Assembly: GCA_049971355.1 (NCBI GenBank)
Contig: JBMFLE010000007.1
Coordinates: 1-19,731 of the forward strand
Source of the DNA: JBMFLE01 sp049971355
GTDB lineage: Bacteria; Patescibacteriota; Patescibacteriia; UBA2591; UBA4787
Reading direction: 5' to 3'
Length of the DNA: 19,731 nucleotides
The translations under genes were made by a program, and so were the position numbers. Under the pieces are notes generated by a model. That model searched no databases. It worked only from the letters and a program-made list of their open reading frames with translations, and was not told the DNA's origin. The first letter of the stretch is position 1, and every line of letters begins with the position of its first letter. This document shows, piece after piece, positions 1 through 5,675 of the stretch.

Positions 1-2
1 TT

Positions 3-581
3 GTTTATTTTTTAGTAATTTTTCCCCCAAAATTTGGTCCTTCAAGATCTGGTTTAACTGACTTTTCCAGTTTGATTAGTCGACGTTTTGAATTAGGAAC
101 TGAACCAGCCGCCGTTAGTCGCTGGCAGCAACTCGGACCACTTTGGCAAGCAATTAAGCAAAGACCATTATTTGGTTCTGGTTTTGGCACAATAATTACT
201 TATCAGAGTCAAGATCCACGAGCCATTGCTAAATATGGCGGTCGATATTCTACCTACGCTTTCGAGTGGGGATATCTCGATATTGTTTTGAAGATTGGAT
301 TTATGGGTCTGGCTGTCTATCTAATTTTGATTTATCAAATTTTTAGAGAAGGGATAAAATTAATTTTCAATTTTCAATTTTCAATTTTCAATTTTTGGCC
401 AGCGTTAGTTTTTGGCCTACTATTGGGATTGATTGCTTTGGTGGCGGCTCATATCAGTAGTCCTTATTTAAACCATCCGCTCGGAATCGGCTATTTAATG
501 CTTTGCAGTGCGATTTTATCGATTTTGTCTCCGAATACAAATTTGCCCCCGGCCAAGGGAGGACAAGAAGTTACAAAATGA
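3..581 (+). CDS. O-antigen ligase/polymerase-like membrane protein, C-terminal part (5' end outside window)
   Basis: The frame is open from base 3 to the TGA at 579-581, so this is the 3' end of a gene that starts before the window. The visible 192 residues begin with a soluble segment containing an Arg-Trp...Trp-x-Ala-Ile stretch followed by RPLFGSGFGT, which matches the conserved C-terminal loop of the Wzy_C/O-antigen ligase family (usually R-x-x-x-W-x-x-A then HPLxGxGxG). After a Tyr/Glu-rich loop come hydrophobic segments typical of the last membrane helices (about residues 92-112 and 128-185). Proteins of this family polymerise lipid-linked glycans or transfer them at the outer face of the membrane. 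The glycosyltransferase that follows supports a surface polysaccharide role. A 28-bp heptamer repeat lies in the coding sequence. Whether it is a ligase or a polymerase cannot be decided. Confidence 0.75.
   Translation, partial: VYFLVIFPPKFGPSRSGLTDFSSLISRRFELGTEPAAVSRWQQLGPLWQAIKQRPLFGSGFGTIITYQSQDPRAIAKYGGRYSTYAFEWGYLDIVLKIGFMGLAVYLILIYQIFREGIKLIFNFQFSIFNFWPALVFGLLLGLIALVAAHISSPYLNHPLGIGYLMLCSAILSILSPNTNLPPAKGGQEVTK
364..391 (+). repeat. Heptanucleotide tandem repeat TTTTCAA x4 inside the ligase-like gene
   Basis: Four perfect consecutive copies of TTTTCAA lie within the coding frame and encode an Asn-Phe-Gln-Phe-Ser-Ile-Phe-Asn-Phe stretch between two membrane segments. Because 7 is not a multiple of 3, gain or loss of one unit would shift the frame. 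Confidence 0.85.
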
Positions 582-599
582 GAACTTTGTACTATAAGA

Positions 600-623
600 A
601 AAAAGGGGAACAACCCCCTTTTT
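600..623 (+). terminator. Rho-independent terminator after the ligase-like gene
   Basis: AAAAAGGGG (600-608) pairs with CCCCTTTTT (615-623) around a 6-nt loop, and the 3' arm is itself the T-tract. It starts 19 bases after the stop of the upstream gene and ends one base before the -35 box of the glycosyltransferase promoter. The hairpin is roughly symmetric, so it could also act on the other strand. Confidence 0.7.
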
Positions 624-624
624 A

Positions 625-653
625 TTGATTTTTTCTTTTAGAAAGATTAAAAT
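625..653 (+). promoter_or_regulatory. Sigma70-like promoter for the GT2 gene, probably leaderless
   Basis: TTGATT (625-630), a 17-nt spacer and TAAAAT (648-653) lie so close to the ATG at 660 that the predicted transcript start falls on or next to the start codon. No Shine-Dalgarno sequence precedes the ATG. Confidence 0.5.
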
Positions 654-659
654 TGATGT

Positions 660-1730
660 ATGCCAAAAGCTTCAATTCAAATTGTTACCTGGAACAGTCT
701 TAAATTTTTACCTGATTGTTTAGAATCAGTTTTTAAGCAAACTTATAAAGATTTTTCAGTTTTAATAATTGATAATGCCTCAAATGATGGCACAATTGAA
801 TATCTAGAAAAAAATTATCCCCAGGTGAAGATGATAAAAAATTCTCGCAATCTTGGTTTTGCTAAAGCCCATAATCAAGGCATTTTAACTACCCAAAGTG
901 AATATATTTTAGTGATGAATCCGGATATTGTTTTAGAAAAAGATTTTTTAACTAAATTAATTAAGGAAGCCGAAAAAGATAGACGAATTGGCAGTCTTGG
1001 CGGAAAGTTGTTAAAAATTAAATTAGGCGACATAGAAATCGGCGAAAAAATCAAAACTAATATTATTGATAGTACTGGTTTAAAAATTTTTAAATCGCGA
1101 CGTATGATTGACCGCGGTGAAGGTGAAGTTGATAAAGGACAGTATGACAAACAAAAAGAGGTATTTGGTATTTCTGGCGCTTGCGTTCTTTATCGCCGAA
1201 CTGCCCTTGAAGATATTAAAATTCCTACGAACTACGGAAACTTTATGAAAATACAAAAAGATAATTCGCAATTCGTAGATTCGCAGACCATTTGTAGATT
1301 AGCATCATCTTGGGAGTATTTTGACCAAGATTTCTTTTCTTATAAAGAAGATATTGATTTGGCTTGGCGACTGCAATTAAGAGGTTGGAAAGCAATTTAT
1401 GTACCAGGGGCAAGAGCCTATCATTTTCGTAGTGTTTCAATTTCAAATCGGTTTTCTAAATCTCAGTGGGTTAATTTTTTCTCTTATCGTAATCATTTAT
1501 GGCTGTTGTTAAAAAATGATTATTTAAGAAATTTTTTAAGTCATATCTGGTTTATTTTTTGGTATCAATTGGCTAAAGAATTTTATTTGTTATTTACTCA
1601 GCCGAAAGTTTTACTTAAGGGTAGTTTTGCCTTTTGGCAGGGATTTAGTAAAATATACAGGAAAAGGAAATATATTTTAAAAAATGCAAAAATTAAAGCC
1701 CGAGAGATTAAACAATGGTGTGAGAGATAA
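660..1730 (+). CDS. Family 2 glycosyltransferase (rhamnosyltransferase-like)
   Basis: This 356-residue protein is an inverting GT-A glycosyltransferase of the WbbL/RfbF type, expected to add a sugar (often rhamnose) from a nucleotide sugar to a lipid-linked glycan on the cytoplasmic side of the membrane. The N-terminal nucleotide-binding strand is IQIVTWN (6-12), followed by IIDNASNDGT (36-45), N-L-G-F-A-x-A-x-N at about 64-72, and the metal-binding NPD at 87-89. The acceptor-site motif EDIDLAWR lies at 230-237 and a conserved His at 255. The C-terminus (about 275-330) is hydrophobic and basic, fitting membrane association. Residues about 189-218, just before the conserved FDQDFF segment, look like an extra insertion compared with usual family members. 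The family is clear; donor and acceptor are not. A promoter directly upstream suggests it is transcribed separately from the ligase-like gene. Confidence 0.88.
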   Translation: MPKASIQIVTWNSLKFLPDCLESVFKQTYKDFSVLIIDNASNDGTIEYLEKNYPQVKMIKNSRNLGFAKAHNQGILTTQSEYILVMNPDIVLEKDFLTKLIKEAEKDRRIGSLGGKLLKIKLGDIEIGEKIKTNIIDSTGLKIFKSRRMIDRGEGEVDKGQYDKQKEVFGISGACVLYRRTALEDIKIPTNYGNFMKIQKDNSQFVDSQTICRLASSWEYFDQDFFSYKEDIDLAWRLQLRGWKAIYVPGARAYHFRSVSISNRFSKSQWVNFFSYRNHLWLLLKNDYLRNFLSHIWFIFWYQLAKEFYLLFTQPKVLLKGSFAFWQGFSKIYRKRKYILKNAKIKAREIKQWCER

Positions 1731-1781
1731 TTCAAGCAGTTTGTTATTTACCAACTTAACTGGACTATTTTTTTATCTGAG

Positions 1782-1808
1782 AAAAAAATCCTGGCCGAAG
1801 CCAGGATT
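1782..1808 (-). terminator. Rho-independent terminator of the DUF218 gene
   Basis: On the minus strand AATCCTGGC and GCCAGGATT form a 9-bp stem closed by a TTCG tetraloop and are followed by a run of T. The hairpin begins 5 bases after the stop codon at 1814-1816. On the plus strand no T-run follows, so it mainly serves the minus-strand gene. Confidence 0.85.
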
Positions 1809-1813
1809 AAGGG

Positions 1814-2305
1814 TTAAAATTTGATGAGTTGAAATATTTCCGGTTTAGGCAGGCCGATAACGATATTTAATAGATCGAGAAAGAGTTTTGGTATTTCCAG
1901 AAAGGCTCTGAAGATAGATTTGAATGACCAAACCCAAACAGGGAGGAGAGAAATCTTTACCTGTTTCATATAAGGTCGGCGCAAGAGCCAATAAAGAATG
2001 ATAATTCTTGGCAAGTGATACCAGGTTGAACAGAAAGTAATTTTTTCCCACCAAGAGAATCTGGGCAAAGAGAATTTTATATTTTCTTGAGTACTTCGAG
2101 CCCGCGGTTCAATAATGATTGCTCTAATCTTCGGGTCATTCATTGCTTCTTTGGCCATTTGGTGAGCTGTCGAACAACTAGAAAAGCAAAGAATTTCGCC
2201 AGTTCTCTCTGCTCTAGAGACGGCCTTTTCATATTTTCTGTAATTTTCGCTTTTTGGAGAGAAAAATTTTTCTGTCCCGAAAACTATTATTAAAGATCTT
2301 TTCAT
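1814..2305 (-). CDS. DUF218 / YdcF-like protein, short form
   Basis: The 163-residue protein starts with a hydrophobic strand SLIIVFGTE. It then has a region matching the DUF218 (SanA/YdcF/ElyC) pattern: an Arg/Ala-rich helix, a strand ending in FSSCS, a helix with AKEAM, and the signature ARSTQENI at about 88-95, where the family has an acidic residue, x-S/A-x-x-T-x-E-N. A later YHLPR (about 116-120) matches the conserved H-x-x-R segment. Family members are linked to envelope integrity and peptidoglycan or colanic acid handling, but their reaction is poorly defined. The N-terminal membrane anchor of SanA/ElyC is absent. The ATG is preceded by a G-rich GGGGG, a weak ribosome-binding site, and a strong terminator follows the gene, so it is a compact unit. 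Confidence 0.6.
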   Translation of the reverse strand: MKRSLIIVFGTEKFFSPKSENYRKYEKAVSRAERTGEILCFSSCSTAHQMAKEAMNDPKIRAIIIEPRARSTQENIKFSLPRFSWWEKITFCSTWYHLPRIIILYWLLRRPYMKQVKISLLPVWVWSFKSIFRAFLEIPKLFLDLLNIVIGLPKPEIFQLIKF

Positions 2306-2388
2306 TTAACCCCCTTTTTAGAAAGTTTAGCAGAAAATTACAATTATGTTAAGGTCAAAAGTCTCAATTTAAGTTGAAAGTGAGATGT

Positions 2389-3351
2389 TTAAACGGGGTT
2401 CTTCTCGATAAAATTTTTGATTAATTTTTGGATTATCTGAAAATTATCAGGTGAAACCCAATGGATTCTTTTATCGCGTTTAAACCAAGTCATTTGCCGT
2501 TTGGCATAATGACGAGTATCTCTTTTAATTAATTCAATGGCCTGCTTAAGGCTGATTTTTTTATTTAAATAAAGTCCAATTTGACGATAACCAATAGCGT
2601 CCATTGCCGGAAAATTAAACGAATATTTTTTAACCAACTTTTTTACTTCTTGAATCAAACCAAGTTTAATTATTTTATCAACTCGCTGATTAATTCTCTG
2701 ATAGAGTAGTGGCCGTGGAATTTTAACACCAATTTGTAGGACATTAAATAGGGGTTTGCCCTTTTGGCGCAATTGCGAGAAAGGATTTTTTGTTTTTAGG
2801 CAAACCTCTAGGGCTCGAATCACTCGGCGTAAATTTTCTTTTTGGACAAAATTTTTTGCTTTTGGATCTAATTTTAATAATTTTTTATAAAGATAATTCA
2901 ACCCGTATTTTTTTGCCTGCTCTTCTAATTTTTTTCTTAATTTTCTATCTGGTCGAACGCGAGGAATTTCTAAGTTATCAACTATAGCTGAAATATAAAG
3001 ACCAGTTCCACCTACTAAAAATGGTATTTTGCCGCGTTGATGAATATCTTTAATAATTTTAATCGCTAAATTTTTGAATTGGCCCACAGAAAACGTTTGA
3101 TTCGGCTTAACAATATCAATCATATAATGGGGAATTTTCCGAACTATTAGTGCCGGGTGATTATTGATTATTGATTTTTTACCCTTTGGTTTGGCCGTAC
3201 CAATGTTCATTCCCTTATAAATAGTTTGACTATCAGCGCAAATAATTTCACCCTGATATTTTTTAGCTAATTTAATTGCTAGATCAGTTTTACCTGAAGC
3301 AGTTTGTCCCAAGATAACGATTAATGGTTTTAAATTAGATTTTATTGACAT
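2389..3351 (-). CDS. miaA: tRNA dimethylallyltransferase MiaA
   Basis: MiaA transfers a dimethylallyl group to N6 of A37 in tRNAs that read UNN codons; MiaB, encoded about 0.8 kb away, then methylthiolates the product. The 320-residue protein has the family P-loop GQTASGKT (15-22), the ADSQ motif with the catalytic Asp (40), the MNIGTAKP signature (48-55), LVGGTGLY, the RVIRALEV tRNA-binding segment, and near the C-terminus AIGYRQIG followed by an Arg-Tyr-Ala-Lys-Arg-Gln-x-x-Trp stretch. The length is normal (about 300-320). Part of the segment between GTAKP and PHYMID is encoded by TGATTAT heptamer repeats (3158-3176). The ATG has no Shine-Dalgarno site. The divergent PrsW gene shares the upstream region, where a palindrome carries -35-like hexamers in both directions. 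Confidence 0.96.
   Translation of the reverse strand: MSIKSNLKPLIVILGQTASGKTDLAIKLAKKYQGEIICADSQTIYKGMNIGTAKPKGKKSIINNHPALIVRKIPHYMIDIVKPNQTFSVGQFKNLAIKIIKDIHQRGKIPFLVGGTGLYISAIVDNLEIPRVRPDRKLRKKLEEQAKKYGLNYLYKKLLKLDPKAKNFVQKENLRRVIRALEVCLKTKNPFSQLRQKGKPLFNVLQIGVKIPRPLLYQRINQRVDKIIKLGLIQEVKKLVKKYSFNFPAMDAIGYRQIGLYLNKKISLKQAIELIKRDTRHYAKRQMTWFKRDKRIHWVSPDNFQIIQKLIKNFIEKNPV
3158..3176. repeat. TGATTAT heptamer repeat (2.7 copies) inside miaA
   Basis: Two full and one partial copy of TGATTAT lie in a variable loop of MiaA. The same heptamer forms a longer array between rsmH and ftsL (17985-18113). Confidence 0.7.
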
Positions 3352-3376
3352 TTTATTTTGTCATTAGTTCATATTT

Positions 3377-3412
3377 AAGGAATGTCAAAACATAGTAAAT
3401 TAGACATTCCTT
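3377..3412. promoter_or_regulatory. Palindrome at the divergent miaA/PrsW promoters
   Basis: AAGGAATGTC (3377-3386) and GACATTCCTT (3403-3412) form a perfect 10-bp inverted repeat with a 16-nt centre. The right arm overlaps TAGACA, the -35 box of the PrsW promoter. The left arm, read on the minus strand, starts with TTGACA, a consensus -35 toward miaA, although no good -10 box follows it there. This could be an operator or a small hairpin. As a terminator it would have no gene to serve on the plus strand. Confidence 0.5.
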
Positions 3413-3429
3413 TTAATTTTTGATATAAT
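3401..3429 (+). promoter_or_regulatory. Sigma70-like promoter for the PrsW gene
   Basis: TAGACA (3401-3406), a 17-nt spacer and a perfect TATAAT (3424-3429). Transcription would start near 3436, leaving a leader of about 22-28 nt before the coding start. Confidence 0.7.
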
Positions 3430-3457
3430 TAGCAGGTTAAATGTAATTTTCACAGTA

Positions 3458-4213
3458 GTGACTATGTATTTTCAAGGATTCGAAAAATTTTTACTAACCC
3501 TAAACCCTACCAACATCATTTTATTTTTTATTTTTGGCGCTTTACTATGCTTGTTTTGGTTACTTTTTTGTTTATATTTAGATCGCCAGGCACCAGAACC
3601 AAAAAAACAAATTTTAAAAGTATTTTTTTGGGGCGGCTTTACAGTCTTTCCGATTCTTTTAATTACTGGACCAATTAGCTCTATTCTTGACCAAGTAAAT
3701 TGGCCAAGTTTAGCGGTTCAAATTTTTATCTTTTCTTTTTTAATTGATGGCTTGTTTGAGGAATTGGCAAAATATGCTGTACTTTCAGATAAAGTTTATC
3801 ATTCAAAATATTTTGATGAACCGCGTGATGGTCTAATTTACGGAATGATTGTTGGGCTTGGTTTTTCTTTTGTCGAAAATTTTTTATATAGTTTAATTTG
3901 TACTGACTTGAAGGAGGGACTGCAGTTAATTCTTTTGCGCGGCCTTTTGACTACTTCCATGCATTTTTTATCTGGCGGTATTATTGGTTATTATTTTGGT
4001 CTGGCAAAATTTCGAAACAAAAAACAATTAATTTTGCCGGGGTTGATTATTGCTATTTTGTTTCACGGTCTTTATAATACGATTCTTAGATTTGGTTCTG
4101 ATTGGACATTTATCCCTCTGGCAATTTTATTAGTCGGGACATATACATTTATTATTCTGGGATTGCGGAAGATTGATAAAATTTTTAAGAAGCAGCCAGT
4201 CCAAATGGTGTAG
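3458..4213 (+). CDS. PrsW-family intramembrane protease
   Basis: This polytopic membrane protein of 251 residues belongs to the PrsW family (PF13367), whose best-known member cleaves the anti-sigma factor RsiW in Bacillus. Visible family motifs are FEELAKY (the E-E-x-x-K signature, about residues 104-110), DEPRDGLIYGMIVGLGFSFV followed by ENFLY (about 125-149), HFLSGGIIGYYFG (about 168-180) and HGLYN near residue 208. Six to eight hydrophobic segments are apparent. The start shown is GTG; an in-frame ATG two codons later (3464) is equally plausible. A good promoter lies upstream. The last 29 bases overlap the 3' end of the convergent miaB gene, and no terminator is visible between them. The substrate is unknown and no anti-sigma factor gene is nearby. 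Confidence 0.8.
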   Translation: MTMYFQGFEKFLLTLNPTNIILFFIFGALLCLFWLLFCLYLDRQAPEPKKQILKVFFWGGFTVFPILLITGPISSILDQVNWPSLAVQIFIFSFLIDGLFEELAKYAVLSDKVYHSKYFDEPRDGLIYGMIVGLGFSFVENFLYSLICTDLKEGLQLILLRGLLTTSMHFLSGGIIGYYFGLAKFRNKKQLILPGLIIAILFHGLYNTILRFGSDWTFIPLAILLVGTYTFIILGLRKIDKIFKKQPVQMV

Positions 4214-5426
4214 CACTAATAATTTTTACCTTTTCAAACTCACCAATTTGGTAAAAGGGTGACTTTTTAATTTTTACGGTTTTAAAAGTTCTGGTTTTGC
4301 CATAAAAATTATCTTTGTCTTCTGAATCAACCAAAATCTCAACTATTTGTCCAAGATATTTTTTGTTTTTTTCAAAAGCTGTTTGTTTTAAAATTTCGGT
4401 AAGAATTTTTCTTCTTTTTTCTTTCTCTTTTTTTGGTACGTTGTCATTTAATTTAATCGCCGCTGTTTGGGGTCGAGGCGAATATTCGGCGATATAAGCC
4501 ATATCAAATTTAATTTCTTTCATTAATTTAGTTGTATTTTGAAATTGTTTTTCAGTTTCACCAGGGAAACCAACAATTATATCGGTAGAAATAGCAATAT
4601 CTGGTATTTTTTTTCTGATTTTTTCAATAATATTTTTGTAATGTTCAACTGTATATCTGCGGTTCATTTCTTTAAGAATTTGGTTGTCGCCTGATTGAAT
4701 TGGTAGATGTAGGTATTCACAGATTTTTTTACATTTCACCATTGTTTCAATTAATTCATCAGAAAAATCTTTGGGATGAGAAGTGAGAAATCGTAACCAA
4801 AAATTGCCAGGGATATCGTTAATTTTTTTTAAAAGTTTGGGAAAATTGAGATTAGAAAAATAGCTATTTACATTCTGTCCAAGTAGACATATCTCTTTAT
4901 AGCCCCGACCAATCAATTCTTTAACTTCGTTAATAATTTCCTCGGCCGGACGGCAGATTTCCGGACCGCGGACATAAGGAACAACACAATAGGTACAAAA
5001 ATTATTACAGCCGGTTGAGATCGGTACATAGGCTTGAAAATTATTTTGGTAATGGGGATGAATATGAAAATAACTTTCGATTTGTTGACAAGGTAGATTT
5101 TTAAGTTTTTCTGGTAATTTTACTAAATCAGTAATCGGAAAAATAAAATCGAAATGCGGGATTAATTTTCTTTTATCTTCTTTCAAAATGCAGCCAGTTA
5201 AAATTGTGATCAAGGGTCTTTTTTCTTTAATTTTTTTCCAGATTTTTATTCGGCCATAAATTCTATCGATAGCTGATTGGCGAACAGAGCAGGCGAGAAC
5301 CATAATTAAATCAGCCGATTCTTCCGAATCGGTTTTTTGATAACCAAGATTTTCTAAAACTGCAGCCGCCCGTTCGCTATCACTTTTGTTCATTTGACAG
5401 CCAAAAGTTAAAAGATAATATTTCAT
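4185..5426 (-). CDS. miaB: tRNA-2-methylthio-N6-dimethylallyladenosine synthase MiaB
   Basis: MiaB is a radical-SAM methylthiotransferase that converts i6A37 to ms2i6A37 in tRNA, the step after MiaA. The 413-residue protein has the three domains of the family. The N-terminal UPF0004 domain holds the auxiliary cluster cysteines C10, C46 and C79. The radical-SAM domain has C-N-N-F-C-T-Y-C at 140-147 followed by VVPYVRG. A C-terminal TRAM-like beta domain spans about 345-410. The second cysteine lies in LACSVRQ, where most homologues have N-T-C-x-V-R, so its flanks are unusual but the ligand is kept. LGQNVNSY, HLPIQSGD and DIIVGFPGET are typical of MiaB rather than RimO or MtaB. A promoter with its -10 box 8 nt from the ATG suggests a leaderless mRNA. 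Confidence 0.95.
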   Translation of the reverse strand: MKYYLLTFGCQMNKSDSERAAAVLENLGYQKTDSEESADLIMVLACSVRQSAIDRIYGRIKIWKKIKEKRPLITILTGCILKEDKRKLIPHFDFIFPITDLVKLPEKLKNLPCQQIESYFHIHPHYQNNFQAYVPISTGCNNFCTYCVVPYVRGPEICRPAEEIINEVKELIGRGYKEICLLGQNVNSYFSNLNFPKLLKKINDIPGNFWLRFLTSHPKDFSDELIETMVKCKKICEYLHLPIQSGDNQILKEMNRRYTVEHYKNIIEKIRKKIPDIAISTDIIVGFPGETEKQFQNTTKLMKEIKFDMAYIAEYSPRPQTAAIKLNDNVPKKEKEKRRKILTEILKQTAFEKNKKYLGQIVEILVDSEDKDNFYGKTRTFKTVKIKKSPFYQIGEFEKVKIISATPFGLAAS

Positions 5427-5434
5427 AGTCTATT

Positions 5435-5462
5435 ATTTTAGCAAAGTGGTCGAAGGAATCAA
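5435..5462 (-). promoter_or_regulatory. Sigma70-like promoter for miaB, probably leaderless
   Basis: Read on the minus strand: TTGATT (5457-5462), a 16-nt spacer, TAAAAT (5435-5440), then 8 nt to the ATG. The bases around the -10 box (TTGCTAAAAT) are the same as in the recG promoter. Confidence 0.5.
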
Positions 5463-5604
5463 GATACATTTGGTCTGTTAAAATTTTCTATTTTCAAATT
5501 CTTAAGAACATTAGAATAGCAAATTTTATTTAAATAAAAAATGGACTAAATTTTGGTCATTTAATGTCTGCCCAATAGTTCAAAGAACAAAAGGGCTCGA
5601 ACCT

Positions 5605-5637
5605 CATCTCACTCGCTCGAATAAATTCGGCGAGATG
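5605..5637. repeat. Imperfect hairpin in the recG-miaB gap
   Basis: CATCTC (5605-5610) pairs with GAGATG (5632-5637), GC pairs inside, and CGAA/TTCG closes around an AT loop, with unpaired bases on the 5' side. It is more GC-rich than its surroundings. The 249-bp gap also has a smaller GGAC/GTCC stem near 5641-5656. There is no clean T-run for a terminator, and otherwise the gap holds only the miaB promoter. Confidence 0.45.
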
Positions 5638-5675
5638 AAAGGACAGGGGGCCGTCCGTTTCTACTATTTGAGATA

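Noticed and set aside
579..581. UGA recoded as glycine or tryptophan (code 25 or 4)
   Set aside because: TGA ends the ligase-like gene directly before a terminator, and no conserved Gly or Trp position is encoded by TGA in any gene here.
3157..3210. In-frame insertion in MiaA
   Set aside because: The loop between GTAKP and PHYMID is long, but I recall long loops at this point in other CPR MiaA proteins, so an insertion is not supported; only the heptamer repeat is reported.
3377..3412. Rho-independent terminator
   Set aside because: The plus strand has no upstream gene to terminate, and the arm overlaps a good -35 box; an operator or promoter palindrome fits better.
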